Counted from the first letter of the stretch, positions 35,868 to 49,177 are shown. The stretch is DNA of 64,000 bases from Silene conica (GCA_029255685.2 CM055316.2:84132861-84196860); one strand, 5' to 3'. Notes: generated by a model from the letters alone, not told the origin. Translations and numbers: made by a program.

Positions 35868-36480
35868 TCGAAATAAGACAGTACTGTTTACGGGTGCCTC
35901 CTTCCTTGGACCCTGTAACGTTCGACCTGCAAAAATGGCGGTATGGAAATAAGACAGTAGCTATTTACGGGTGCCTCCTTGCTTGGACCCTGTAACGTTC
36001 GACCTGCAAAAATGGCTGTATGGAGTTACGGACTCTGCATCTTCTCAAAAATTTGTAAAGGCCATCGGCAAACTATCCCAAACCTGATACAGTAGGTCTT
36101 CTAAGAGACCGTATCCCACTAGATTAGTGGGAGACAGAATATGTTCATCATGTGAGACGTCTCTTAATAAAGCTACTGAGAGACCGTCTTTCTAAAGTTT
36201 TTGTGAATCCGTTATCCCATTTGTCTAGCTTTGGAGATGTCCATTTTAATTTTATGTAGCATTTTGATCAAAAACAGATATACTAATTAGTCTGTTGATT
36301 TCTATTTTGTCATTCAGCTTAGTATTCGTTAAGACGGAGATATCAAAATACTTGGAAGATTGTTTATGAGAACAATTTACTTTAATATTTAAAATCAAAC
36401 GGTTTTAGCTCCCAAAACTTAAATAAACATTAACGGTTGTATCGTGACAGCATAATATAATTGACACAAAAAGGTCCTTA
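35868..36480. other. PPR 3' region with a 70-odd-bp direct duplication
   Basis: The words AATAAGACAGTA, TTTACGGGTGCCTCCTT and GTAACGTTCGACCTGCAAAA occur twice at about 35873-35947 and 35948-36024, in the presumed 3' UTR. The following 36092-36209 holds GAGAC/GACCGTCT words and looks like a worn MITE. Confidence 0.5.
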
Positions 36481-36489
36481 AAACCCCTA

Positions 36490-37850
36490 TAAATCATGGT
36501 TCTTTGCAATTTAAAGGTTTTAAGGAGCGATTTTCGGATATCTTTATTCCTGGATATCGGACACCTAAAAGGCTAAAATCCGTGTATTATACATTTTAAT
36601 TTGAACCGTTTGGATGGTCGTAGCGGGCCACTATATTTCAGCCGGTTTCGTACCACATGTCCGAGTTCGCATCATGAGCTATCTTATTCGATTTCATACC
36701 CAAAAAACAACTATACATCACTTTACACGATTATCCGATTTTCAGCCGAAACTGGTTTATAGCATATCTGCAACCTCAAATGTCCTCCGTTGATTTTCAA
36801 AAAAACTGTGTCTGCTTTATCTAACTCGAGTAACTATCTGTGTGATTTTCGGGCATTTTTATTCTGGGACATCAGACCCTAAAAAACGTGTATTATATAT
36901 ATACACTTCAATTTGAGTCATTCGCGTGGTCGTAGCGGGCCACCTTTGTTTTTCAGTTGATTTTCCTACCAAGTACCCGACGTCGCATAATGAAGTATCT
37001 CATTCGATTTCATATCCAAAAAAACAACTATACATCACTTTTATACATTTATCCGATTTTCGGCGGAAATTGGTTTATTGCATATCAACAAACTCAAATA
37101 TTCTCCGTTGTTTTTGAAGCTTTTTGTGCCCACTTTATTTGACTCGAGTAACCATCCGTGCGATTTTCGGATATTTTTATTCCGGCACCTCAAAGGCCTA
37201 AAAACCGTGTATTATACACTTAAATTTGAGCCATTCCGGTGGTTGTAGCGGACCACCTTTATTTTCCAGTCGATTATTCTACCACGTGTGCGAGATCGCA
37301 TAATGATGTATCTTATTCGATTTCATAGTCAAAAAACAACCATGCACCACTTTTACACGATTATCCATTTTTGTCTGAAACAGGTTTATAGCATATCGAC
37401 AACCTCGAATGTCTCCGTTGTTTTTGAAATTTTTTATGCCTGCTTTATCTGATTAAAGTAACCATCCGTGTGATTTTCGAACATTTTTTATCCGGGACCC
37501 AGAGGCCTGAAAACCGTGTATTATACACTTTAATTTGAGCCATTCGGGTGGTCGTAGCGGACCACCTTAATTTTTCATCCGGTTTTCCTACCACGTGTCC
37601 GACGTCGCATCATGAGTTATCTTATTCGATTTCATCTCCAAAGAACAACTCTACATCACTTTTATACGATTATCCGATTTTCGGGTGAAACGGGTTTATA
37701 ACATATCTACCACGTGTCTTAGTTCGCATCATGAGGTATCTTACTCGATTTAATTTCCAAAAAATACCATGGTTCAGTTATACACGATTATCCGATTTTC
37801 GTCTAAAACTGGTTTATAGAATATTGGCAACCGCGAATGTCCTCTGTTGT
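36490..37850 (+). repeat. tandem array A1, about 310-bp unit, four copies
   Basis: The anchor CGTGTATTATA occurs at 36591, 36887, 37206 and 37515 (spacing 296, 319, 309). Each unit contains CCATCCGTG.GATTTTCGG, ATTTTTATTCCGGGAC, TCTACCACGTG, TTATTCGATTTCAT and CACGATTATCCGATTTTC. Copies are clearly diverged, so the array is old or not homogenised. The reverse complement of the array at 61.85-64 kb matches over the whole unit. No coding frame runs through it. Confidence 0.85.
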
Positions 37851-38689
37851 TTTGAGTATGTGTATTATTTTTGAGTTTATTAACGTTTATAAGTTCGATT
37901 TTTATTTTTTTCCGTCAAAACTGAAATTTAACTAAGTTTGTAACTAATCTTTTTGGGCTCCACATTTTAGCGAATGAACTCAGAATTTTTATATTAAAAA
38001 CTCATAATTTTTACTTAATTTTTTTATTATATTACTCAAAAACTATAAAATTGATGGTAACAACGAATATATAATCCATTTAATGCGTGTTTACGTGTCA
38101 AACATTCAAAAAATATGTTACTAACTTATTAATTTTCTCCCCTAAAAAAACGTACACAACATGCTTAAATTAGAACAAATTCTTATCCAAATTCCCGTAC
38201 CAAACGTTGGAATCAATCATAATTCATACAAATTAGGATTTTTACACTTGACTGATTCTTAAATAATTCCCTAGTATCTCTAATTGTTTATTAATGGATA
38301 TAATTATCCCTTAATTATTTAAACCTTAAAAAAATCACAGTTATCTAGTCAGAGAAAAGTAAGGGAGTTTGTTACATGCAAAAACACACATAAAAAAATT
38401 CATAATATAAATATGTAAACAACTCAAACAATTACCATAACAAAAATTGATCTGGTCGTGTCGGGTTCGTGTTTCGTGATTTCGTAATAGAAATATAAAT
38501 ATACAAACAATTTAGACAATTCTCATAACAAAAAGTGTAATCTTGCTGGTCTGGTCAGGTCGTGTTGGGTTCGTGTTTCGTGAATTTGTTCCCGTTAGAA
38601 CTCGATTTTTTTTTCAATTTGAGTGATTTGAATTGAAGAAAGAAGATTATTTTGTTGGGTGGAAGATTGATAAAGAAATTTTGTTTGTC
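37851..38689. other. intergenic upstream of NPF7 gene
   Basis: No gene is seen. At 38448-38600 the phrase GGTCGTGT.GGGTTCGTGTTTCGTGA occurs twice, about 110 bp apart, a small local duplication. Confidence 0.4.
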
Positions 38690-38696
38690 TATAAAT
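38690..38696 (+). promoter_or_regulatory. TATA box of the NPF7-type gene
   Basis: TATAAAT lies 343 bp before the NPF ATG. A leader intron is possible: GAG|GTAACA near 38963 and TTCGCAG|GACT near 39020 would remove about 56 nt. Confidence 0.45.
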
Positions 38697-39032
38697 GACA
38701 ATAAGATTTATTGGGTTTGTACATAATAGTTTTTCAGCAGGATTAAGAATTGTAGGTGTGACGAAATCGAAGAATTTTCAGTATCAATATCAGTATCAGT
38801 ATCAATCGAATTTATCTTCGCCTTCACCGGAGTATTTCCTCTTGGCTTCGACTGTTCCACGAGGTTCCCTTTGCGCTAACAAAGTTAGGAAAAAGGTGTC
38901 CGATCAGTCTAATTTATATCCCGTATTTATTTTGTATGACACGGGTCGCACCACATTTCTGAGGTAACATCGTTATTGTTGTTGTCATTTTTTATTTACG
39001 AAATGACATTTTATTCGCAGGACTAATTTACC

Positions 39033-42000
39033 ATGGCGGAAATGAACGCGCCTAGTCACGTCCATGAGACATCTCAAAAGGTACGCATGTAGTGGATCGG
39101 ACGTCCTTGTTCGTAAATTGATTTACTCGTAAAAAAATTTAAATATAAATGAGATGGAGGTAGGCCTGTTTGTTAAATAGCCAATTAATATTGGCAGAAC
39201 TAGATTTTAAAAGCATATTTGACTAGCAGAATGATTTAGGGAATTTGGCTAGCAGATTTATTTAGCAGAATTATTTTAGAGGTGTTTGGTAATTGACATT
39301 TTAGATTAGCAGATTGTCTAAAATCTTATAAAATGACATATAAGGACATGAATTATTTATTAAATATATAAAAAGAATCTTAGTATTTTATTAAGAGGGT
39401 AAATAAGACAATGTTTTTTTCTAATATGTTAATCCAATATGCTGGTAGGAGCAGCATATTGTAAAATAACATATTGTAAAATAGTATATTGGACCTCAAT
39501 ATACTATATATGGTTAACCAAACACTCTAAATAGCATATTTGTAAACCAAACATGCTAAGTCTCTCAAATATGATATGCTCAATTTGGTCAATATGTTGT
39601 TTACCAAACAATGCCGTAGTATTATACATAATCGACTTGTAGTATTCTCCCGGATTCTTAGCTGTTTATGTATTTGCGTCGAAATAGGCAAGAGAAGATG
39701 CCATTGTTAGGCATGAAGGACCAGATAACGGGTCCGAAATCAGTCCTAACAACGGGGATACGGAAACAACGATTGCTCCAATTTCGCAACAACGAAATGA
39801 TGCTAGCCCTTCTATTAAAAAGAAAGCAAGAGGAGGTTGGACATGGGCAATGCTCTTATTAGGTACATTATACTCATTCTCTACGACTCTACCGTTCTTT
39901 ATTTTAGTCTCTCCGTCTCAATTATAAAATGGTAGTACATGATCCATGGTCCATGGTCCATGGTACGTCTTACGGGAGACTAAGGCAGGCGCTGTATTTC
40001 TGGCTTAATTTCAGCTCGTTTTATTTCTGGTTAGCGCACAATTCAGTTTAGTTTCATTCAGTTCATTTCAGTCGAAAAAAACAAGGCCTAACTGAAATCG
40101 TATATGTACGTATGATGCAGCAAATCAAGGGCTAGCAACACTATCATTCTTTGGTGTAGGAGTGAATTTGGTATTGTTCTTAACAAGAGTACTTGAACAA
40201 GACAATGCTGCTGCAGCCAACAATGTTAGTGTATGGACCGGCACTGTTTACATGTTCTCTCTTGTCGGCGCTTTCCTTAGTGACTCGTATTGGGGCCGGT
40301 ATCTCACTTGCACCATCTTCCAGCTTATTCTTGTCATGGTATGTTTGTTCGACCTTACATCGTCCTCCCCTCTGTTTTCGTCCATTAGCGTTCAAATGTC
40401 AGTGAGCATAGCTAGTAAAATCGCGACCAAAGTTTAATTTCCGTCAATAACTCAATAAGCATAGCTGGTAAAGTCACGAGGGGTGGTAACTCATGACCAG
40501 AGTCTAATTCCCGTCAATGAGCATAGCTGGTAAAGTCACGAGGGATGGTACTCATGACCGAAGTTTAATTTCCGTCAATAAGCATAGCTGGTAAAGTCAC
40601 GAGGGGTGGTAACTCATGACCAGAGTCTAATTCCCGTCAATGAGCATAGCTGGTAAAGTCACGAGGGGTGGTACTCATGACCATAGTCTAATTCCCGTTA
40701 GTGAGCATAGCTGGTAAAATCACGAGGGGGTGGTACTCGTGACCCGAGTTTAATTCCCGTCAGTCAACATAGCTAGTAAAGTCACGAGGGCTGGTACTCA
40801 TGACCAGAGTTTAAATCCCGTCAGCAGCATATTCCTTGAAGGATGCGACTAATATAGAATCATATACCGTAATTTTTTCAGGGACTAATGTTGTTATCAT
40901 TAACATCGTCACTATTCTTACTCAAACCGAAAGGGTGTGGAGACGGAAAATTGGAGTGTAACAAGGTATCAACCATCGGCGAAGTGATATTCTATCTATC
41001 AATCTACATGGTGGCCTTAGGATACGGCGGGCACCAACCTGCATTAGCCACATTCGGGGCCGACCAATTCGATTTAGCCGACCCAAAAGGGGAGTCTTCA
41101 AAGGGAGCCTTCTTTTGCTACTTTTACTTTGCTCTGAATTGTGGTTCCTTGTTTTCGAATACTGTCTTGGTATATTACGAGGACACCGGTGCTTGGGCCT
41201 TCGGCTTTTGGGTGTCGACTGGTGCAGCCGTACTTGGCCTTGTTCTATACTTGGCGGGTTCACCTAAGTACCGGTATATCAAGCCCCATGGCAACCCTTT
41301 GCCACGGGTCGCTCAGGTTTTCGTTGCTGCTTATTGGAAATGGAATGTTGATGTTGGTGATGCCAATGAATTGTATGAAACTGAAGGGTCTGAATCTGCT
41401 ATTAAAGGAAGTCGGAAGATCGTTCACACGAATAATTTCAAGTAAGTCTCCCGTTAGACGGGTTTTAGGCCCTGTGAAATTAGCAGATTCCAGCCTAAGC
41501 CTATTAGTAGGTTGACTTATCAATCTATCATTTTCATGTGTTTGGTAAACGGCGTATTCTAATAGCATATAGGCCGGAATCTACTATTTTCCAACATGCT
41601 GCTACTAGCTGCATATTATATTAACATATTCAGTTTATTCATGAAATCATTCTAATTATTCTATAATCTGCTAATTTAATTTGAAAGTCAAACCTGCTAC
41701 TAAAATCTGCTAACCATATTCTGCTAACGTTATCCGCTATTATGAATCTGCTTCTGTCATTTAACGACAAAATGTTATGGTAACATTTTATCGTGAAATG
41801 TTCTATTATAGGTTCTTAGACAAGGCGGCGACTATAACTCGAAAAGACATGGCAGAGCCAAAGAATCCATGGCATATATGCACAATAACTCAAGTCGAAG
41901 AAGCGAAATGTGTACTAAGACTACTACCACTTTGGCTCTGCACAATAATTTACTCGGTTATCTTCACGCAAATGGCTTCCCTCTTTGTCGAGCAAGGCGA

Positions 42001-42697
42001 CGTGATGGACACAAGTATAGGCCACACTCACCTCCCTGCAGCCAGCATGTCTGTATTCGACATTTGCAGCGTCCTGCTCTGCACCGGGATTTACAGACAT
42101 ATCCTCGTTCCAGTCATCGGAAAACTGAGTGGGAATCCCAAAGGACTGTCTGAACTACAACGAATGGGAGTCGGGTTAGTAATCGGAATGTTAGCCATGG
42201 TAGCCGCGGGAATGACAGAGATTGAAAGGCTAAAAAAAGTAATTCCGAACCAAAGGTCAAGTAGCCTAAGCGTATTTTGGCAAGTGCCTCAGTATGTTCT
42301 TGTAGGTGCATCAGAAGTGTTCATGTATGTAGGACAATTGGAGTTCTTCAATGGACAAGCTCCAGACGGAATCAAGAGCTTCGGAAGCTCGCTTTGTATG
42401 GCTTCGATGTCGTTTGGAAATTATGTTAGTAGTCTTATGGTTCATATGGTAATGCTCATTACCAAAAGAGGTGAAGAGCCAGGGTGGATACCTTCTGATC
42501 TTAACTATGGACATATTGAGAGGTTTTATTTCCTTATTGTCGCGTTAACGGCTATCGATGTTGTCATTTACGTGTTCTTCGCTAGGTGGTATAAACCCGT
42601 CTCATTCGTCGAGAATAGCTATAAGCCTACTGAGGAAGAGATTGTTTATGAAGAAGAGGAGGAGCATGGAGAAGATCAAGTTATTAGACGAGTGTGA
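39033..42697 (+). CDS. NRT1/PTR family transporter, NPF7 type
   Basis: Five exons: 39033-39080, 39688-39862, 40121-40338, 40882-41441 and 41812-42697. All phases close, giving 628 residues. After a soluble N-terminus, twelve-helix MFS features follow: NQGLATLSFFGVGVNLVLFL, TGTVYMFSLVGAFLSDSYWG, ALGYGGHQPALATFGADQFD, FCYFYFALNCGSLFSNTVLV, the central loop ending HTNNFKFLDKAATI, and CTIIYSVIFTQMASLFVEQG, QYVLVGASEVFMYVGQLEFF. These are NPF7 clade signatures (NRT1.5/NRT1.8 relatives), plasma-membrane nitrate or potassium movers between root xylem and its surroundings. The proton-coupling ExxER motif of helix 1 is absent (NQGLAT in its place), as I recall for NPF7.3. The acidic tail has EEEIVYEEEEE. 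Which NPF7 member, and its substrate, cannot be settled here. Confidence 0.92.
40385..40825. repeat. about 61-bp tandem repeat, seven copies, in NPF7 intron 3
   Basis: The word CATAGCT recurs at about 40406, 40459, 40521, 40582, 40644, 40705 and 40768. Units share GGTAAAGTCACGAGGG, GGTACTCATGACC and GTTTAATTCCCGTCA. It fills most of the intron and does not touch the splice sites. Confidence 0.85.
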
Positions 42698-42731
42698 TCC
42701 TTTGGATTTTCTAGTAGAGTTTTGTAGATCT

Positions 42732-42998
42732 TAAGTACGAGTCTATAAAACAGATTCTGTTCAAGTAAGATCGTGTTAGGGTTCGTAAGTACGAGTCTAT
42801 AGAACAGATTTTGTTCAAGTAAGGTCGTATTAGGGTTCGTAAGTACGAGTCTATAGAACAGATTTTGTTCAAGTAAGGTCGTGTTAGGGTTCGTAAGTAC
42901 GAGTCTATAGAACAGATTTTGTTCAAGTAAGGTCGTGTTAGGGTTCGTAAGTACGAGTCTATAACACAGATCGTGTTTAAGTAAGGTCGTATTTTCTA
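42732..42998. repeat. 54-bp tandem repeat, five copies, 3' of NPF7 gene
   Basis: TAAGTACGAGTCTATA recurs at 42732, 42786, 42840, 42894 and 42948, exactly 54 bp apart, starting 35 bp past the stop codon. Copies are nearly identical (GAACAGATTTTGTTCAAGTA), so the expansion is recent. It probably lies in the 3' UTR. Confidence 0.9.
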
Positions 42999-45900
42999 GT
43001 AGTGGCTTGTTGTTGATCTTATAGGGATATGATGCTCAAAGCCATTTTGATTATTGAATAATGTACTTTACTTAATGTATTTGAAATAAAATATTGTGCT
43101 TGTACAGAAAAATACAATGTATCTAATGTCACGGGCGATCACGAGCCTCTATTTTCATCACTGAATTTATAAGTTTTATTGATGAAATTTAATAAAAAAT
43201 TGACGTATAATACAACCGTACATTTATATTTGGGGACTCATTTTTTTTGTTATACACAGAGACTCCGTTTAATATTCTAACGCCCCTGTTTCGATTATAT
43301 ATATATATCAATTAAAATGCTAACAAAAACAGTAACGGTAATGCCATCGCCCTAATATCTTGAAGGTTAACTTATAAGCTAAATAAGCTCAAAATCGCGG
43401 CTATTTATTTACATCTAATCAAAGAACGATCCATTAATTTTAGAATAAAACATTTCAACACCCAAATACAATGAACCCGATTACGTGCGGTATTCGAACA
43501 TAAAAAGTGACATTTTTGTTATTTTCCATAAATAGACATTGATTTCAACAGTGTATAAACTGTAGATATTACCTTTTTCGGCAGTGGAAAATGAATTTTA
43601 ATGTCTTAATTCAAGAATTTTGAAGCAATTAACAGTAAAATTCACCTTTTCGAAGTGTTGTATTAGAATGTAATTCTTCATTGACAAAAAGTCAATGTTT
43701 ATTTCTACCTAACTTTAATCCTAGTTAATTAGTTTTAGTTATGTAAGGCAAACATCTCAACCATTAGAGTGGCTTAATAGGTTACTTGTCATTTGTAATT
43801 TTGTCTTCGGCTAGTCCTTTTTAAAACGGTTTTTAACTTAATTAATTAAAACGCGAATAATGTTATCATTTATGATAAATAATATGATTAAATAAGCTGA
43901 TGTTAACCTTTTATTTTTAGATTTATTTCACAAATAAGATTATACATCCAAATATATATGAATATCGTACATTTGATTTAAATCTAATTGAGCTTATATC
44001 CATTTTTTGAGCTGGTAAAAATTTGAATTTTTTAAAATTTTTTAGTTATTAAAATTAAAATTTTATTGAGTTTATTTGTATTATTTTTGAATTTCAATAT
44101 AAAATTTTGTATTAATTTTTTTTTTAAGGGCGTTTAGATTATTTTCAATAAAATTCGTAAAATATACATAAAAGTCCAATCCTTTGCTATAAATTTCCAA
44201 ATCTATACAACTGATTGTATAGTCTACTAATTGTATTTATTGAAAATGGTCATATTTTATTCATCTTAAATTTAGAAAAATTCGACCGTCTAAAATGAGA
44301 ATTTACGTCTTGTCTTAAAAGATGATTTAGGTACATTTCAATTCTAAATATAGAAACTTTTTGCATGAATGTGTATTAGTTGAAAATTGAGGGATAACTA
44401 CTTGATTGAACCATATTAATACACATAATATAATTTTAGTTATGCTACATAAAAGTTGTTGATAGTTACAACTTACATCATATACATGAGCTAGATTGGC
44501 CGACAACTATGACTACTGATTATGTATGTTGTTTATGCAAGTAACTCATTAAATTAATTCATATTTATGGTAAAACAAAAAAAATCAAATCATTTCTGAG
44601 ATAATTAACCAAGCAACTCATTAAATTAATTCATATTTATGGTAAAACAAAAAAAACTAAATCATTTGTGTGATAATTAAGCAAGCAACTCATTAAATTA
44701 ATTCATATTAACGGTAAAACTAAAAGAAAAATATTTAACTCGACGTAAAATTCAAATGAACTAATACGGAATAAGGTAAGATAATGTGTGCAATATATTG
44801 AAAGTGCATAAATATTTTGATAATGTGTGCAATATATTGAAAGTGCATAAATATTTTAGTGGAGTAATTTAATAAAAAAAAAATATAATAGAGAGTTTCT
44901 TTTTTCGGAAAAATGGTATCTAAAAGGGAGTAATAATAATTTTTCTCAACTTTTAATGTAAGGCTACGTTGTTTGGGGCTGAAACTGGCTAAACTAAACA
45001 TAATTAATCCTAATTCAGCTAAATAGACCTGAACTTATAAGTAATAATAAATTAAACTAAATTGATTTGAATTAAACTCATCAAATAAAATAAACTGAAC
45101 CGAATCAACCCTAACTGGACTAAATCAATTTGAAATACCGAACTTATAAAAATTAAAACTAACTTAGAAAAATGACTTTAAAACTCTCTTATATAAAAAT
45201 ATAAAAATATGTATACTACAAGACCATCCAGTCAACGAGTACCACTTATATATCACTAATGATGCTTGCACTAATAATTTCCATCATCCTCGCCCACCAA
45301 AGTGGGCAAATTTAATTAGATTCCTTAAACATATATGATAATATGAATTATTAGGGTTACATACATTTTTGTCACCAAAATCCTCACCCTATTCATTTCC
45401 GATCAATTGTTATCGTTTAATCTTGGCTGTCAATTATTAAGTGACAAGTGAATTAAATTAAGCGTTAATATTGTTCACCAAATATATTTTTAAAATAAAA
45501 AAAATAACAATTAACCAAAAAATATTATAAAAATAAAATAGAAAAACAAATAACTGAAACGAACGGAAAGTTTTTCAAAGTTTGCCGATATAGAAGTATA
45601 GAACAGACTAAAATAGAAGTCTCGTCCCATGCATGTATATTGCAAACATACGTCAATTTCAACTTACATATCATATCAAGTAGTGTATATTTGATATGAT
45701 TACGAATCTTGATGATTAAATAATTCAGTATATTTTCGTATCAGCATATTTTATAATTTGGTCGTTCTAGATGTCCCAGATATTTGAATTTTTGACTTTG
45801 GTTAATTAGTGTTATAACGACCTTGCTAATAATAAATATTACCGGTTTTTAGACGTGTGCCCTAATAAGAACACACATTATTAAATCGAATATGGAAAGA

Positions 45901-47515
45901 TTCGTACGATATTTTCATGAATTATAGAAATGGTTTTTCAAACGTTTATCCTAGGACACGCATTAATAATCTAAATACGGAAAGATGGACACTGTATTTT
46001 CATTAATTATTGTAAAAATGAGTTTCTACCTAAGAATTAGATGAGAATATGTTGTAAATCTTTCCATATATATAGAAAAACCGAAATAATAATAGTGAAA
46101 GTTGAGTTAGATTTTTGAATTAATATTTTTGATTAATAGTCGAATGATAACACCTAGGGTTTAATTACAGTAATCAAATCATTTAGTAATAATGAAATAT
46201 TAAAGTTTGAGTTAAGGGTAAAATTAAATAAAGTACAATTATTTGTTACATTAGTTAAAAAAATTAGAATGGTGGAAATAATACATTAATATTAGCCTAA
46301 ATTCAAATTTATAACTAAAACATTATGTTATTAAATTTTGATATATTTTTTAGTGTTACTCCGTATGAGCTAATTACATAACATTTAAATGTATTTTGAT
46401 CGTTCTAATTATTTATTTATTTTAATTTATTTTTAGTAGTATTTTATTTAAAAATAAATAAATAACTGAAACGGATTGAGTGAATAATTATACCTTGTTA
46501 GTAGTATATGTATATATTATGTACATCATTATGCATGCGTAGCAAACCCTATTTGATTTATGTTGTATTTGGGGATTGAATTATTTCATTGATCACCTCA
46601 TCATATTCTCGAAACCCTAACACAAATCATTGACTTACCCTAGTGGTATATAATCAATTAACTAATGAACTCATTTTTTTTCACTCCTAGTCGTATTTTT
46701 GAATTATAAAAAAACATTTTTATATTCAATCATTCATCTTGTTGTATACATACACTAAATAACTGTAATGTCAAATACCTGTGTAAAACCATTTTATATA
46801 TAAATGAGAATTTAATGATGTGTTAATTTGCAATACACGGGAGTTTAGTTCCTACATTTAAACCACGTGAATTACAATAATGTTTGATTATCATGTTGGA
46901 GTTTTATTTTTCTAGGAATTTCTAATGACCATAAAAGAATAGGTAGTTAAATTCCCAAGAATTAGGTGAGTAATAATCAACCGAAGCCTTAGTATTATTA
47001 CAAAATCGGTTATTATTTTACTTAAGTAATCATGTAAGGGTCGTTATCGGTAACCTTTATATGGTTCTTTAATCTTTAGGTAAATAGAAGCAAGACGGTT
47101 TTACAATAAATTTATTGAAAATCGTATCAACTAATAATGAGAACTTTTCGAAATTACTACTCCCTCTGTTCAAGCCAATTGTTATCTTTGGTCTTGGCAC
47201 AGAGACTAAGAAAAGAGGAAAAAGTCAATTATTAGATAATGAGTGGATCAAACTGGCCTGGTTGTGAATAATCTTATTACTGATCATCAAACGCATTCTT
47301 AAAGTAGAAAAACAACAACTATCTGACAGAGACCAAAATCAAATGAATAGGACAGCAAATGACCGGGACGCAAAAATGAGACGGCTACATAAATTTGCAT
47401 GGACATTATATTCAAACTCTAGGGAACTTCCACCATGCATCGTCTTAAATTATCTTCCAATTATGACCCCCACCCTTCATGTTAAATTACTTGATACGTA
47501 CGTTACCTTGATCAC
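42999..47515. other. long AT-rich intergenic region with small tandem repeats
   Basis: No gene is supportable. A 72-bp unit (ACTCATTAAATTAATTCATA) repeats three times at about 44540-44730. A 39-40-bp unit (GATAATGTGTGCAATATATT) repeats twice at 44780-44860. At 47157-47345 a CTCCCTCTGTTCAAGCCAAT terminus may be the left end of a worn MITE; no clean right end was found. Confidence 0.45.
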
Positions 47516-47522
47516 TATAAAT
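47516..47522 (+). promoter_or_regulatory. TATA box of CEP14-like gene
   Basis: TATAAAT lies 121 bp before the ATG at 47637, with a short AT-rich leader between. Confidence 0.5.
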
Positions 47523-47636
47523 TCAACTCGTGTCACTACTAAAAAAACCAACATTATTGGAACAAATAATTAATAATCTCTCAAATTCAGTAATTAAAAT
47601 TCCTAATCCATAATAAATATTCTGATTATTCTAACA

Positions 47637-47942
47637 ATGGCTCGAAATGCTCGATCGTTCGTGGTTATCTTTACAATAATCATTCTGGTCGGATTAATCA
47701 TTTTGGTCGTACCTAATGAAGCAACAAGGGTTTTAAAAGAAACTACGAACGGAATGTCTATAAAGGGTAATTTGATGGAAACGGTTGCCCTCCATCGTAA
47801 GGGAGTCACCGTGTTTTCTTATGGTGACCGCCTTAAGAATGGAGGGCATGGAATAATGCAGGATGAACACCGTAATCTCTCCATTACGAGTGACCGTGGA
47901 CGGTTTTTGCAGTCGGTCCCGAGTCCCGGTGTTGGACACTAG
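47637..47942 (+). CDS. secreted peptide hormone precursor, CEP14-like
   Basis: A 101-residue intronless protein. Residues about 7-28 form a hydrophobic signal sequence (SFVVIFTIIILVGLIILVV). A variable middle follows, and the last 15 residues are RGRFLQSVPSPGVGH. The SVPSPGVGH ending at the very C-terminus fits group II CEP peptides (CEP13-15) and the similar PIP/PIPL group (SGPS..G.GH). In these families the C-terminal peptide is cut out, proline-hydroxylated and sensed by leucine-rich-repeat receptor kinases outside the cell. The missing Gly in SVPS, against SGPS, favours CEP14 over PIP, but this rests on memory. No other gene is close by. Confidence 0.75.
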   Translation: MARNARSFVVIFTIIILVGLIILVVPNEATRVLKETTNGMSIKGNLMETVALHRKGVTVFSYGDRLKNGGHGIMQDEHRNLSITSDRGRFLQSVPSPGVGH

Positions 47943-48627
47943 GTCACATTTGGGATCAATCAAGTTTAAGTCATTAGTTTCTTGAATTATTAGACTAGCC
48001 TTAAGAATATTGCGATTTGTGAGTAATATTTCCTCTGTTTCATTAATTTGTTTATATTTGTTTTATTTTATAAGAGAAAATAAAATAAGTGTAAAAATAC
48101 AGATGTATTATAAGGTCATTATGTTTTATGTATTTAGGTATACAAAAGGAATCCTCCATAGTAATTAAACGGCATATTTTAACAAAAAATAGTATTTCAT
48201 TACATTATTCACATTATTTTCATTTAATTAAACCGCATAATTCAACATAAATAGAGAATAAGTTGAGTAAAATTATTTTCAAATAATTCTTGTACCAATT
48301 CAACTCTATATGCCGCTTATACCAAATTACCAATTGCCCCCATATTACATTATTACTACTCATGTATCCCCAATGTCCCCATTGTATCAGGTCTAGCGAG
48401 TGAGTTGCATAATTTGCTATGTGCATAACGTTGTCTTGTTAATTACCTTCATTTTAACTTCTTTCACTCCTTGACTTCATCCGTCCTCTTTTATCTTGTT
48501 GGTAATATCCACTTGGTTATTGTAACTAAATTACTCGATTTTTGAATTAGTAAGGAAAATGAGTGAAATATTTAATTTGTGACCCGGAATCCGGATTCCC
48601 AAGACGATTTTAATTATATTATTATTT

Positions 48628-49177
48628 AGGGATATTCTACGGTGTACTCCTGTATTTTTTGGTTTTCTATGTTGTACCCTACATTTTATAATTTCTATGA
48701 TATACCCTTAAGCTTCTTACTTATTCTCCATAATGACCTCCTTCAAATCTCCAATAACTTTATCACTGTAAAAAGTCGTAATTTGACCTTTATTTTGACT
48801 CATAAAAGTGGTATCACCATTCTATACAGAGAGTATCACAAATAACTTTAAATAAGTATAAACTTCTATTAAAAACATATGTTATGAAGAATGAAATAAT
48901 AACAGCAATTTGATGAAATTGAGTTAGATTTGTATACTATTTGGTTGGTTAATGGTAATTCGGCGAACTAATAAGTAAATGAGTAGGTTATCGAGTAATT
49001 GAAATGTTAAATTAACGATTTAATAGATAAATTAAGAAATTAAGCTAGCAAAGCCAATAAATAAGGTCATTGTATAGACTTATGTATAGAGTTTAAGGGC
49101 ATACCATAGAATTTAAAAAATGTAGGGATACAACATAGAAAATTGAAAAACTCGAGGGTACACCGTAGAATATCCCT
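48628..49177. mobile_element. element with about 85-bp terminal inverted repeats
   Basis: The left end AGGGATATTCTACGGTGTAC and its exact reverse complement at the right begin inverted repeats of about 85 bp, including TTTTCTATGTTGTA..CCTACATTTT. A 7-bp direct repeat ATTATTT flanks both sides (48621-48627, 49178-49184). The interior is short and non-coding. Long inverted repeats suggest a MULE-type MITE, though those usually give 9-11 bp duplications. Confidence 0.65.

Noticed and set aside
36926..37142. Two overlapping frames of about 60 aa
   Set aside because: They lie within tandem array A1 and are broken in neighbouring units.
38695..38967. 90-aa frame upstream of the NPF7 gene
   Set aside because: Its ATG overlaps the likely TATA box, so it would lie before the transcript start. 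It does not join the NPF frame by any plausible splice and has no known domain.
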